NCBI RefSeq assembly: GCF_001429625.1
Contig: NZ_LMSU01000001.1
Location: 129,498-193,497 of the forward strand
DNA length: 64,000 nucleotides
Reading direction: 5' to 3'
From: Nocardioides sp. Soil805
Lineage (GTDB): Bacteria > Actinomycetota > Actinomycetes > Propionibacteriales > Nocardioidaceae
Shown here: positions 52,554 to 61,559 of the stretch, piece after piece
How positions within the stretch are numbered: the first letter of the stretch is position 1
Layout: every line of letters begins with the position of its first letter
Made by a program: the position numbers and the translations under genes
The notes under the pieces: model-generated
Database searches by the model: none
Seen by the model: the letters and a program-made list of their open reading frames with translations, nothing else
What the model was told of the DNA's origin: nothing

Positions 52554-53192
52554 TCACAGCAGGAGCCGGTGCCGCCCGCGGGTGAGCTTGGCGGCGAGGT
52601 AGCCGCCGTTGGCCCGGGACAGGTGCACCCGGGTCGGCACGAGCCGCTCCACCCGGACCCCTCCCGCCGCGAGCTGGGCAGCCTTGTCCGGGTTGTTGGA
52701 GAGCAGGTGCACCCGGTCGACGTCCAGGGCCCGCAGCATCTGCACGGCGACCGAGTAGTCGCGCTCGTCCTCGTCGAAGCCGAGCGCCACGTTGGCCTCG
52801 TAGGTGTCGAGGCCCGCCTCCTGCAGGGCGTAGGCGTCCACCTTGTTGTAGAGGCCGATGCCTCGCCCCTCCTGGCGCAGGTAGAGCAGGTAGCCGCCCG
52901 ACGCCGCGATCCGGGCCACCGCCTCGTCGAGCTGGGGCCCGCAGTCGCACCGCTCACTGCCGAGGACGTCCCCGGTCAGGCACTCGCTGTGCAGTCGCAC
53001 CAGGGGGACCCCCGCAGCGCCCACGGCCGGGTGCCCCACGCGATCCCCGAGCGCCAGGGCCACGTGCTCACCCCCGTCGACCAGGCCGTCGAAGGTGAGC
53101 AGTCGTGCCGGGACCGAGGAGCCGTCGGGGACGCGCACGGGCAACGAGACGGCCCTGCGGACGGTGGCCACGACCGCCGGCCCGCTGCTCAT
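52554..53192 (-). CDS. ribA: GTP cyclohydrolase II, stand-alone
   Basis: 212 residues. Zinc ligands are Cys71, Cys82 and Cys84 (HSECLTGD, RCDCG), and RQEGRGIGL is the catalytic loop. Tyr104 in LLYLRQEGR corresponds to the Tyr that, as I recall, separates true GTP cyclohydrolase II from variants that stop at the formylated product. No DHBP-synthase domain is fused, unlike the usual actinobacterial RibAB. Last gene of a six-gene overlapping operon (4-nt overlap with the reductase), so it more likely feeds a special product than general riboflavin supply. Confidence 0.9.
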   Translation of the reverse strand: MSSGPAVVATVRRAVSLPVRVPDGSSVPARLLTFDGLVDGGEHVALALGDRVGHPAVGAAGVPLVRLHSECLTGDVLGSERCDCGPQLDEAVARIAASGGYLLYLRQEGRGIGLYNKVDAYALQEAGLDTYEANVALGFDEDERDYSVAVQMLRALDVDRVHLLSNNPDKAAQLAAGGVRVERLVPTRVHLSRANGGYLAAKLTRGRHRLLL

Positions 53193-53884
53193 GCGGTCGC
53201 CCCGAACCGTGCCGAGAGGGCGTAGCGCAGCAGCACCACGTCGCCGATCTGGCGGCACTCGACCAGCCGGGCGCGGTGGCCGGGGTGCCACGGGAAGGCG
53301 CCGTCGCCGACGAAGCGGGGTGCTCGCGAGGAGCCCACGAAGAACGGCGCGACCACGAGGTGGAGCTCGTCGGCGGCGCCGCTGGTGAGGAACTGCGTGT
53401 GCACCCGTCCGCCGCCCTCCACCATGAGCCGCCGCACCCCGCGGTCGTGCAGGTCCTCGGACAGCCGGCCGAGCTCCACGTGCCGGCCGCCGTCGAGGAC
53501 GGTGGCCACCCTCGACAGGCGCCGGCGGGCGACCGGCACCGCCTCGCTGGCGCAGTAGACGATCTTCTCGCCGTCCCCGGCTGCGAAGAAGTCGCTGCGC
53601 GCGTCGAGGTGCGCCCGCTCGGTGACGGTGACCTTGGTCGGCGACTCGGGCAGCCCGCGGGCACGGCGCTCCCGGCGCAGCTGCGGGCTGCGCACCAGCA
53701 GCCGGGGGTTGTCCGCACGCACCGTCGCCGCCCCCACGAGGATGGCGTCGCACGCCGCTCGCACCTCGTCGACCCGGGCCAGGTCCGCCTCGTTGGAGAG
53801 CACCAGGCGCTCCTGGGTCGCACCACCGAGGTAGCCGTCGAGGGAGACGCTGCAGCTGAGGATCGTGTACGGCCGCTCAGGCAT
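53189..53884 (-). CDS. RibD C-terminal-type (DHFR-fold) pyrimidine reductase
   Basis: 231 residues. SCSVSLDGYLGG at the N-terminus, AILVGAATVRADNPRLLVRS, and LMVEGGGRVHTQFL are the RibD-C NADPH/substrate motifs. There is no deaminase domain. Such enzymes reduce the ribosyl group of the GTP-cyclohydrolase-derived pyrimidine to ribityl, which fits the GTP cyclohydrolase II overlapping by 4 nt. The actual substrate is inferred. Confidence 0.88.
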   Translation of the reverse strand: MPERPYTILSCSVSLDGYLGGATQERLVLSNEADLARVDEVRAACDAILVGAATVRADNPRLLVRSPQLRRERRARGLPESPTKVTVTERAHLDARSDFFAAGDGEKIVYCASEAVPVARRRLSRVATVLDGGRHVELGRLSEDLHDRGVRRLMVEGGGRVHTQFLTSGAADELHLVVAPFFVGSSRAPRFVGDGAFPWHPGHRARLVECRQIGDVVLLRYALSARFGATA

Positions 53885-54881
53885 CGGACCCGCCCCCGAC
53901 GGCCAGCGGGGTCCGGGGGGCGGGAGCCGGGTGCTCCCCCGCGGGTCCGGGAGCGTGCCGACCCCGTACGGCGAGCAGCACCACCGCGCCGGGCAGGTTC
54001 GCGACCAGCACGACCGCGCCGTACGCCACGGCGGCAGCCACGCCGGGCCCGGCCCCGAGCCCCGCCGCGGCGAAGGCCCAGGCGGCCATGCCCTCCCGGG
54101 GACCCCAGCCGGCGAGGTTGAGCGGAAGGCCCGCCGCCACGAGGACGAGCACGGCGAGCGGGAGGACCGTCGCCGGTGGAGCGCTCACGCCGACCGCCCG
54201 TACGGCGAGCAGGTAGACCGTGACGTGCCCGACCGTCGCCACCGCCGACGCGACCACCACCCCCGGCCAGGACCGTCGCACCAGCAGGCCGAGGCGCACG
54301 TCGTCGTGGATCGCGTGGAGCGACCTGCGCCACCACCGCCCGCCTCCCCCGGGCGTCCGCAGGGCCAGCCATGCGAGGGCGGCCAGGCACGCGAGCACCA
54401 GCCCGGCGGCCGCGGGAAGCACCGGCCGCGCGGGCGACGGCAGAATCGTCAGCACCACGATCGCCAGGACCGCCTGCACCACCTGGCCCGCGAAGCGCTC
54501 CCACCCGACGGCGCGCAGGGCGGCGCCGGTGGCACCCACCGAGCGTCCGTGGGCGACCCCGCGGTGCACGTCGCCGAGCACGCCTCCGGGGAGCACCGTG
54601 TTGAGGAGCTGGGCGCGGTAGCAGGCCGCGACGGCCATCGGCAGCCCGATGGCCACGCCGAGCTCACCTGCGACCAGTCGCCACCGCCACGCGCACGCGA
54701 CGGTCGTGACCACGGTGACGGCGCAGGCCAGGGCCACGGTCGGCAGGTCGAGGGCCCGCAGGCCCGCGAGGACGGGACCGCTCCCGGTCCGGTGCAGCAC
54801 GAGCGCGAGGATCCCCGCCCCGACCAGCCACCGCCAGGGCATCCGGGACCGGTGCGCCCGCGACGAGGACGGCCGCCTCAC
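53877..54881 (-). CDS. UPF0104 / lysylphosphatidylglycerol-synthase-type membrane protein
   Basis: 334 residues with about eight spans. LLNTVLPGGVLGDVHRG and GWGPREGMAAWAFAAAGLG are the conserved loops of the UPF0104 (LPG synthase/flippase transmembrane) family. Relatives flip or modify membrane lipids; here it may move a lipid-linked intermediate. The GTG start overlaps the GT4 stop by 4 nt, and the stop overlaps the reductase start by 8 nt. Confidence 0.82.
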   Translation of the reverse strand: MRRPSSSRAHRSRMPWRWLVGAGILALVLHRTGSGPVLAGLRALDLPTVALACAVTVVTTVACAWRWRLVAGELGVAIGLPMAVAACYRAQLLNTVLPGGVLGDVHRGVAHGRSVGATGAALRAVGWERFAGQVVQAVLAIVVLTILPSPARPVLPAAAGLVLACLAALAWLALRTPGGGGRWWRRSLHAIHDDVRLGLLVRRSWPGVVVASAVATVGHVTVYLLAVRAVGVSAPPATVLPLAVLVLVAAGLPLNLAGWGPREGMAAWAFAAAGLGAGPGVAAAVAYGAVVLVANLPGAVVLLAVRGRHAPGPAGEHPAPAPRTPLAVGGGSDA

Positions 54882-55939
54882 GACGCCGCCTCGAGGAGGA
54901 CGTGCCCGAGCTCGCGGGCTGCCGTCGGCCACCCCGTCAGCTCCGCGCGCCGGCCCACGGCCGCGGCACGCAGCGCACGGCGGAGGCCACGGTCGCAGAG
55001 CCACCGCCGCAGGGCGCCCGCGAGGGCGACGGGGTCGCCCGGCGGGACCAGGATGCCGGGCAGGTCGCCGTCGACCCTGCCCACCGCCTCCGGGACGCCT
55101 CCCACCCGGGACGCGATCACCGGGATCCCGCGGGCCAGCGCCTCGGTGACGACCATCCCGTAGGTCTCCGCCCGGCTGGGGAGGACGAGGACGTCGGCCC
55201 CGGCGTACGCCGCATCCAGATCGGGACCGGTCCGGGGGCCCAGGAGGAGGAACCGGTCCTCGAGCCCGTGCTCGACTGCGCGCCGCTGCAGGCCGGTCAC
55301 GAAGGCCGGCACCGCGGTGAGGGGGCCGACGCACGCGCAGCGCCACGTCAGGTCGGCGACCTCGGCCAGGGCGGCCAGCAGCACGTCCTGCCCCTTGACC
55401 GGCGCCAGGGTCCCGACATTGAGCAGGGCCGTGCCGTCGGCGGTGCCGGTGGCGAGCCCTGCGGGGTCGACCCCGGGGCTGACGACGTGGACGTTCTCGA
55501 GGTCCGGGCCGTACGTCGTCCGCACCCAGTCGTGGCACCACCTGCTCGGCACCACGACGGCGGCCGCGCAGCACACGACCTCCCGCTCCGCGCGGCGTAC
55601 CTCGTCGCTGTCGTCCTCCACGCCGACCGGCAGGTGCAGCACGAGCACGAGTCGCAGGCGGCGCGACGCCGGCACGACCACGCCGGGCAGGCGAGTGGCC
55701 AGCAGTCCGTCCAGCAGGACCACCGAGCCGTCGGGCACCTGCCCCAGCGCGTCGGCCAGCGCGTCGCGTCCGACCGCGCACGACCACGGCCGGCCGCCGT
55801 CCACCTCGACGAGGCGGATCCTCCACCCGGCGCGGCCCAACGCGTCGCAGACCCGACGGTCGTAGGTGTTGCCCCCGCTCGGGCACCGCGGGTCCGCGAT
55901 GCTCTGCGGCACGAGCGCGTGGACGCGGTGGGCGGTCAC
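54878..55939 (-). CDS. GT4 family glycosyltransferase
   Basis: 353 residues with a GT-B fold. The C-terminal nucleotide-sugar site reads [18 protein letters not shown] and then [22 protein letters not shown], with the E-x7-E retaining GT4 pattern. The acceptor side starts [14 protein letters not shown]. The sugar and acceptor are unknown; operon context suggests a pteridine- or pyrimidine-derived or lipid acceptor. Confidence 0.88.
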   Translation of the reverse strand: MTAHRVHALVPQSIADPRCPSGGNTYDRRVCDALGRAGWRIRLVEVDGGRPWSCAVGRDALADALGQVPDGSVVLLDGLLATRLPGVVVPASRRLRLVLVLHLPVGVEDDSDEVRRAEREVVCCAAAVVVPSRWCHDWVRTTYGPDLENVHVVSPGVDPAGLATGTADGTALLNVGTLAPVKGQDVLLAALAEVADLTWRCACVGPLTAVPAFVTGLQRRAVEHGLEDRFLLLGPRTGPDLDAAYAGADVLVLPSRAETYGMVVTEALARGIPVIASRVGGVPEAVGRVDGDLPGILVPPGDPVALAGALRRWLCDRGLRRALRAAAVGRRAELTGWPTAARELGHVLLEAAS

Positions 55940-56331
55940 AGCGACCGCTCGAAGCTCGCCCAGGCGACGTGGGACTCGTGCAGGGTCGCGCGGACCGCGG
56001 CGACGCCGCCGTCACCAGCCCGGCCACCGGCGCGGACGGCCTCGACCAACCGGTCGGCGACGTGCTGGGCGAGCACCTCGGTCGTGGTGTTGCGGCCCGC
56101 GAACGTCGGGTCCTCGTCGAGGTTGCGGAGGGTCAGGCTGCCCACCACCGCGCGCAGCGCCTCGGTCGCCCACGCGATGTCGACGAGGATCCCGTCGTCG
56201 TCGAGCACCTCGCCGCGGAAGGTCGCGTCGACCACGAACGTCGCCCCGTGCATCCGCCGGGCGGGACCGAAGACCTCCCCCCGGAAGCTGTGCGCCACCA
56301 TCATGTGGTCGCGGACGGTCACCTCGAACAC
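55936..56331 (-). CDS. 6-pyruvoyltetrahydropterin-synthase-fold protein lacking classical catalytic residues
   Basis: 131 residues with the PTPS/QueD fold pattern: AH (His14), [24 protein letters not shown] and [10 protein letters not shown]. The usual zinc motif HGH is HGA, the catalytic Cys four residues before it is missing, and the catalytic Asp-His (LDH) reads LTL. The Glu of the pterin-anchor motif (PTxE) is kept as TTTE. So it probably binds a pterin-like ring but does not run the classical reaction. I recall close homologues with the same HGA change, which points to a distinct family rather than decay. Confidence 0.85.
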   Translation of the reverse strand: MFEVTVRDHMMVAHSFRGEVFGPARRMHGATFVVDATFRGEVLDDDGILVDIAWATEALRAVVGSLTLRNLDEDPTFAGRNTTTEVLAQHVADRLVEAVRAGGRAGDGGVAAVRATLHESHVAWASFERSL

Positions 56332-57314
56332 GGCGCCTCCTCGTCGTAGGTCACCGCGTGGCAGAGCGCGGGCAGCTCGCGGGAGGCGAGGCGGGGCATC
56401 ACCGCGGGAAGGTCCGCGAAGGCCGACTCCCCGGTGAGCAGGCAGTCGAAGGCGTCGTCGTGGAGGAGCTCGAGGGCCAGCGCGAGCCGTTGCGACGTCG
56501 TACGACGCTCGCGGCGGGCCGGCGCCACCCGGCCGACCTGGCTGGCGCGCAGGCTCAGCCGGCCGGAGTGGAAGCTGCCCCCGAGCGAGAGCGTGGTCGT
56601 CGCGTCGCCGTACCAGCTGAGCTCGAGCACGGTGCCCTCCGGCGCCAGCAGGTCGAGGGAGCGCTGCAGGCCGGCCGACGAGGCGCTGGCGTGCACGACC
56701 AGGTCGCACCCTCCCGCAGCGTCGTCGGGGAGGGCGAACTCCACCCCCAGGGCCGCGGCCGCGGCGGCCCGAGCGGGGTCGACGTCCACGAGGGTCACCG
56801 AGGCGCCCGGCACGCGCGCGACCAACCGGGCGACGCAGCAGCCGAGCGGGCCGGCCCCGACGACGGCCACCCGGTCCCCCACCAGCGGCGGGGCGTCCCA
56901 CAGGGCGTTGACGGCCGTCTCCACGATGCCGGCGAGGACCGCGCGCGCGACCGGGACGCCGTCCGGGACGGCGACGACAGCGGACGAGGGCACGACGTAG
57001 GCCGTCTGGTGGGGGTGCAGGCAGAACACCGTCCGACCGCGCAGTCGTGCCGGGCCGGCGTCCACGAGGCCGACGCTGAGGTAGCCGTACTTGACCGGCC
57101 CGGGGAACGCTCCGTCCTGGAAGGGCGCGCGCATCGAGTCGTACTGGTCCCGCGGCACGTGGCCGCCGAAGACGAGGGCCTCGGTGCCCCGGCTGACGGC
57201 GCTCCGCAGGGTCCGCACGAGCAGGTCCTGCGGCCCCGGTCGCCGGAGCCGTTCGGGACGGATCTCGCCGACGCCGGGCTCGCGCACCCAGAACGCCCGG
57301 GCCTGTGCTGACAT
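56319..57314 (-). CDS. Zinc-type (MDR) alcohol dehydrogenase family protein
   Basis: 331 residues. A GroES-like N-terminus ([30 protein letters not shown]) is followed by a Rossmann domain ([16 protein letters not shown]). The catalytic zinc Cys of classical ADHs is Ser-Arg here (SRGTE), as in BchC-like MDR members. ATG at 57314 is chosen over an upstream GTG (57371) because homology starts there. First gene of the operon; 13-nt overlap with the PTPS-fold gene. Confidence 0.85.
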   Translation of the reverse strand: MSAQARAFWVREPGVGEIRPERLRRPGPQDLLVRTLRSAVSRGTEALVFGGHVPRDQYDSMRAPFQDGAFPGPVKYGYLSVGLVDAGPARLRGRTVFCLHPHQTAYVVPSSAVVAVPDGVPVARAVLAGIVETAVNALWDAPPLVGDRVAVVGAGPLGCCVARLVARVPGASVTLVDVDPARAAAAAALGVEFALPDDAAGGCDLVVHASASSAGLQRSLDLLAPEGTVLELSWYGDATTTLSLGGSFHSGRLSLRASQVGRVAPARRERRTTSQRLALALELLHDDAFDCLLTGESAFADLPAVMPRLASRELPALCHAVTYDEEAPCSR

Positions 57315-57414
57315 CGCGCTCCGTCCCGCTCCGGTGACCTCGCCCTCGTGAACCGGCGGGGCCCCGGGCACGTTCCCTCCGGTGAGGCTTCCTGACTCCT
57401 TGAACGGAGGGGCC

Positions 57415-59097
57415 GTGCCCGAGGTTCAACACCGTCCCCCGCCGCGTCGCGCGGGCGTCGCGAGGGCCACCCTCACCGTCGCGGCGACGGCGCTCGTGCT
57501 GCTCGCGCTCGCGGTCCCGGAGCGGCTCGAGGGCGTGACGCCGGCCCACCTCGTCCGGCTGCCCGTCGAGCCGCTCGCCTACCTCGTGGTCGTGCTGGCG
57601 CTGCCGCCGCGTCTGGCGGGGGTACGCCGGGTGGTGGCGCTCGCGGGCGGCGTCCTGCTGGCGCTGGTGGTGGTCTTCAAGCTCCTCGACGTGGGCTTCC
57701 TCCAGGTCCTCAACCGGCCCTTCGACCCCCTCGTCGACTGGCGCTACGCCGGCGACCTGGTCGAGACGGTGCGCGGCTCCGTCGAGGGCGCCCTGGGCAC
57801 CGTCCTGCTCGTGGCGGCCGCGACCGTCGTCGTGGCCGTGCTCGTGCTGGTGCCCCTGTCGGTGCTGCGCGTCACCGGCGTCGCGGCGCGGCACCGGACG
57901 GCCTCCGGCCGGCTGGTCGCCGTGCTCCTCCCGCTCTGGCTGGTGCTCAGCCTGCTCGGCGTACGGGCCGGGGCCGGCACCGTCGCCTCCGCCGAGACAG
58001 CCGGCTACGTGGTCGCCCAGGTCGGCCGCGTCCCGTCCGAGCTGCGCGACCGGCGGGAGTTCGCCCGGGCTGCGGCGGCCGACCCGGTGCGGGACGTGCC
58101 GGCGGACGAGCTGCTCACCGCGCTGCGCGGCAAGGACGTCCTCGTCGTGTTCGTGGAGAGCTACGGGCGCGTGGCGGTGGAGGGCAGCACCGTCTCCCCC
58201 CGCATCGACGAGGTGCTGGACACCGGGACGCGTCGGCTGGCCCGACGGGGCCTCACCACGCGCAGCGCGTACCTCACCTCCCCCACCTTCGGCGCCCTGA
58301 GCTGGCTGGCGCACGCGACGCTCCAGTCGGGCCTGTGGGTCGACAGCCAGCAGCGCTACGACCAGCTCGTGACCAGCTCGCGACAGACCCTCACCAGCCT
58401 GTTCGCCCGCGCGGGCTGGCGCACGGTGGCGGACGTGCCGGCCAACGACCGGGACTGGCCCCAGGGCGCCTTCTACGGCTTCGACCACGTCTACGACTCG
58501 CGTGACGTCGGCTACCGCGGACCGCGCTTCGGCTACCCGACGATGCCCGACCAGTACACGCTGGAGGCCTTCCACCGCCTCGAGCTCGCACCGCGGGACC
58601 GCGCACCGGTGATGGCCGAGATCGACCTCATCACCAGCCACGCCCCGTGGTCCCGCACCCCGCGGATGGTCGCCCGGAGCTCGGTGGGCGACGGCTCAGT
58701 CTTCACCGGGATGCCGGAGACGCTCGCCTCGGAGACCGACATCTGGCCGGACGCCGACCGGGTGCGGGCGGCGTACGGGCGCTCGATCGAGTACTCCCTG
58801 CAGGCGCTGCTGTCGTTCCTGACGGCGTACGCCGACCGCGACACCGTCGTGGTGGTGCTCGGGGACCACCAGCCGGCGAGCATCGTCTCCGGCCAGGACC
58901 CCGGCAACGACGTCCCGGTCGCGCTGGTCGCGCGCGACCCCGACGTCACGGACCGGATCGCCGGCTGGGGCTGGGACCCGGGACTGCGCCCCGGCGCCGA
59001 CGCGCCGGTCTGGCGGATGGACGCCTTCCGCGACCGGTTCCTCGCGGCGTACGGCCCCGACGGCGACACTGGGACCGGGCCCGCGAGCCCGCGCTGA
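57415..59097 (+). CDS. LTA-synthase-like sulfatase/phosphotransferase membrane protein
   Basis: 560 residues. About five spans in the N-terminal 200 residues precede an alkaline-phosphatase-superfamily domain with [33 protein letters not shown] and [11 protein letters not shown]. This is the layout of lipoteichoic-acid synthase/OpgB-type enzymes that move phosphoglycerol or similar groups outside the cell. GTG at 57415 has GGAGG 4 nt upstream; an in-frame GTG at 57382 is an alternative. Divergent from the dehydrogenase operon and 42 nt from the sigma gene. Confidence 0.83.
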   Translation: MPEVQHRPPPRRAGVARATLTVAATALVLLALAVPERLEGVTPAHLVRLPVEPLAYLVVVLALPPRLAGVRRVVALAGGVLLALVVVFKLLDVGFLQVLNRPFDPLVDWRYAGDLVETVRGSVEGALGTVLLVAAATVVVAVLVLVPLSVLRVTGVAARHRTASGRLVAVLLPLWLVLSLLGVRAGAGTVASAETAGYVVAQVGRVPSELRDRREFARAAAADPVRDVPADELLTALRGKDVLVVFVESYGRVAVEGSTVSPRIDEVLDTGTRRLARRGLTTRSAYLTSPTFGALSWLAHATLQSGLWVDSQQRYDQLVTSSRQTLTSLFARAGWRTVADVPANDRDWPQGAFYGFDHVYDSRDVGYRGPRFGYPTMPDQYTLEAFHRLELAPRDRAPVMAEIDLITSHAPWSRTPRMVARSSVGDGSVFTGMPETLASETDIWPDADRVRAAYGRSIEYSLQALLSFLTAYADRDTVVVVLGDHQPASIVSGQDPGNDVPVALVARDPDVTDRIAGWGWDPGLRPGADAPVWRMDAFRDRFLAAYGPDGDTGTGPASPR

Positions 59098-59139
59098 ACC
59101 GACGGGGAGCCCCGAGCGTCTACCCGGCAGGAGGGTGAG

Positions 59140-59658
59140 GTGACGAAGGACGAGGTCGCGTTGATGCAGCAGGTGCACGACGAGCACGCCGACGTGCTCT
59201 GGCGCTTCTGCCTGAGCCTGGTGGGCAACGACCGCGGGCACGCCGAGGACGTCACCCAGGAGACGCTGCTCCGCGCGTGGCGCCACCCCTCGGTGCTCGA
59301 GGGCCCGCCCGCCGCCGTCCGCTCCTGGCTGTTCACCGTGGCCCGCAACATCGTCATCGACGACTGGCGCCGGCAACGCTCCCACCCGGAGACGACGGTC
59401 GCCGACGTGCCGGAGCAGCGGCGCTCGCAGGAGGACGACGCGAGCGACCAGCTCCTGCTCTCGTGGGTGGTCGCCGAGGCGTTGACCCACCTCTCGGCGG
59501 ACCACCGCACGGTGCTCCTCGAGTGCTACTACCGCGGCCGACCGGTCGCGGAGGTGGCCCGGCGCCTCGGCGTCCCGGAGGGCACCGTCAAGTCACGCAC
59601 CCATTACGCCCTGCGTGCGCTCAGGCTCGCACTGGAGGAGATGGGGGTGAGCGCATGA
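59140..59658 (+). CDS. ECF-type sigma factor
   Basis: 172 residues. Region 2 (DVTQETLLRAWRH, SWLFTVARNIVIDDWRR) and region 4 (VAEVARRLGVPEGTVKSRTHYALRAL) are present without region 3, so it is an ECF (group 4) sigma factor, near the SigL/SigK type. The GTG has AGGAGG 5 nt upstream. Its stop overlaps the anti-sigma start by 4 nt. Confidence 0.92.
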   Translation: MTKDEVALMQQVHDEHADVLWRFCLSLVGNDRGHAEDVTQETLLRAWRHPSVLEGPPAAVRSWLFTVARNIVIDDWRRQRSHPETTVADVPEQRRSQEDDASDQLLLSWVVAEALTHLSADHRTVLLECYYRGRPVAEVARRLGVPEGTVKSRTHYALRALRLALEEMGVSA

Positions 59659-60365
59659 CCTGCTCCTTCGCCCACGACGACGGCGCCTACGTGCTGGGCG
59701 CGCTCAGCCCCCTCGAGCGACTGGCCTACGAGAAGCACCTCGCCACGTGCGAGGACTGCGGCCGCTCGGTGCGGGCCCTCGCCGGACTGCCCGGCCTGCT
59801 GGACCGCGTCGACGCCACCGTGCTGGAGCACCCCGTCGACCATCCGCCGCTCCCGGCCACCCTGCTGCCCGCCCTGACCCGGGAGGTCGGTCGCGGCCGG
59901 CGGCGGCGGACGTTCGCGATCGCCGGGCTGGCCGCGGCGGCCGCCACGGTGGCCGCCCTCAGCATCCCGATGGTGGCGAACCTGACCGACGGGGACGCTC
60001 CCGCGTCCACACCCGGTGCCGGGTCGACTGCCGCCCCGGGTGGCGTCGAGACCCGTGCGATGGTCCCGCAGGGTGACGTCCCCGTCGTGGCGACCCTCGG
60101 CCTCGAGCGGGTCGCGTGGGGCACCCGCCTGCTGCTCACCTGCACCTACGAGCCGAGCTCGGTGGAGTACGGCCTGCCCGCCGAGGTCGACTACCTCCTC
60201 TTCGTCCGGACCCGTGGGGGCCGCACGGAGCAGGTCGGCAGCTGGCGCTCGGTCAGCGGCACGACCATGCAGGTGCCGGCCGCCACCTCCGTCGTCCGGT
60301 CGGACATCCGGTCCGTGGAGGTACGCACGACCAGCGGCCTCGTGGTGCTGCGGCTACGGGCGTGA
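59655..60365 (+). CDS. Zinc-finger anti-sigma factor, membrane-anchored
   Basis: 236 residues. The ZAS zinc motif is H-x3-C-x2-C at His28, Cys32 and Cys35 with an upstream His7; one span lies near 88-108. The extracytoplasmic C-terminal domain (about 125-236) is of the RskA type. It should hold the overlapping sigma factor at the membrane until a signal, redox or proteolytic, releases it. The last 12 nt overlap the convergent membrane-protein gene. Confidence 0.92.
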   Translation: MTCSFAHDDGAYVLGALSPLERLAYEKHLATCEDCGRSVRALAGLPGLLDRVDATVLEHPVDHPPLPATLLPALTREVGRGRRRRTFAIAGLAAAAATVAALSIPMVANLTDGDAPASTPGAGSTAAPGGVETRAMVPQGDVPVVATLGLERVAWGTRLLLTCTYEPSSVEYGLPAEVDYLLFVRTRGGRTEQVGSWRSVSGTTMQVPAATSVVRSDIRSVEVRTTSGLVVLRLRA

Positions 60366-60713
60366 GCGCAGCGGGTCGTCCGCGAGGAGGAGCCGTGCAC
60401 CCGCCACCACCGCGACCACCTCGGCGGCCGCCGCGGTCCACACCGCCCACCCCGTCCAACCCTCGTCGACGCCGAACAGGCCGACCGTGGCTGCGAGGAC
60501 GAACGCCGTCAACGTCGACAGCCCGAAACCGACCGCCAGGAACGCCGGGACCCAGTGCCGCCACGTCACCAGCAGCACGGCGATGGCCGCGCCCCCGACC
60601 GCGTTGAGGAGGAAGGCGGGACCGACGACGTCCGCGTCGCGCATCCCGTCCGACCACAGGTAGAGGTGGACGGCCGCCGACACGAGGACTGCTGCTGCTG
60701 CCAGGTAGCGCAT
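60354..60713 (-). CDS. Small four-span membrane protein
   Basis: 119 residues with four hydrophobic segments (about 3-18, 28-48, 54-74, 84-106). The pattern RYLAAAAVLVSAAVHLYLWSDG with WRHWVPAFLAVGFGLSTL is familiar from DoxX-like or other uncharacterised actinobacterial membrane proteins; I cannot assign a function. Start set at ATG 60713; a GTG at 60722 is in frame. Confidence 0.7.
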   Translation of the reverse strand: MRYLAAAAVLVSAAVHLYLWSDGMRDADVVGPAFLLNAVGGAAIAVLLVTWRHWVPAFLAVGFGLSTLTAFVLAATVGLFGVDEGWTGWAVWTAAAAEVVAVVAGARLLLADDPLRSRP

Positions 60714-60776
60714 GACGACCACCGATCCGGAGTGAGGATGTCCTGTCCGGGAAGACGCAGCGCTCCGCCATCCGGT

Positions 60777-61559
60777 TCAGGGCGGTCCGGCACCTCCGTC
60801 GACCAGCTGCGCCACCCCCGCGACCTTGCGGATCCGACCGGTCGCCATCCAGTCGCTCCAGAGCCGGTGGGAGGCGACCAGACGGTCGACGACCTCCTCC
60901 CCCAGCTCGGCGGAGATGGCTGCCCGGTCCGCCTCGAAGGCATCGGCGAGCGCGTCGGCCGCGAGCCGGTGGGCGCGGGTGCCGTCCCCGGTCCAGCGCA
61001 GGTCCAGCCCGACGGCCGTGAGCATGGACACCAGCTCCGCGAGCGGGACCGGCCAGACGGTGTCGGCCCCGGGCATGTCCCCCCGCTCCGGCTCCGTCAA
61101 CGGCCGGCCCACCTCCACCGTGAACGCGAACCGCCCACCCGGTGACAGCGCCCGGGAGACCTCGCGGAGCAGGGCCGGCTTGTCCGGGAAGGCCAGGAAC
61201 GCCTCCAGCAGGAGGACGACGTCGAAGGTGCCGAAGCGCACCGGAGGCACCGTGCCCGCCTCGAAGCGGCAGTCGAGGCCGACCGCCCGGTCGCGGGCGA
61301 CGTCGACGGCGTCGGCCCGGCGGTCGACGCCGAGGTAGCGGCACCCCAGCGTCGCGGCGACCAGCCGACCGGGCCCGGCCACGCCGCAGCACAGGTCGAG
61401 CACGCGGACGCCCGGCCCCACCCCGGCCCGCCGGGCGAGCCCGAGGATCTCGCTGCCGGACATGAAGCCCTCCTGCCCGACGAGCTCCCCGGGAGCCCAG
61501 GCAGCGCTCCGGGCCCGGAGCAGGGCGTCGTCGTACGTCCTGCGCGCGACGCCGGTCAC
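60777..61559 (-). CDS. Class I SAM-dependent methyltransferase
   Basis: 260 residues. The SAM motif I is VLDLCCGVAGPGRLVA, followed by LGVDRRADAV and VVLLLEAFLAFPDKPALLREVSRAL. The start GTG overlaps the CDP-alcohol transferase stop by 4 nt, so they form a pair. The substrate is unknown; a tailoring role for the pteridine/lipid pathway next door is an inference from position. Confidence 0.85.
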   Translation of the reverse strand: MTGVARRTYDDALLRARSAAWAPGELVGQEGFMSGSEILGLARRAGVGPGVRVLDLCCGVAGPGRLVAATLGCRYLGVDRRADAVDVARDRAVGLDCRFEAGTVPPVRFGTFDVVLLLEAFLAFPDKPALLREVSRALSPGGRFAFTVEVGRPLTEPERGDMPGADTVWPVPLAELVSMLTAVGLDLRWTGDGTRAHRLAADALADAFEADRAAISAELGEEVVDRLVASHRLWSDWMATGRIRKVAGVAQLVDGGAGPP

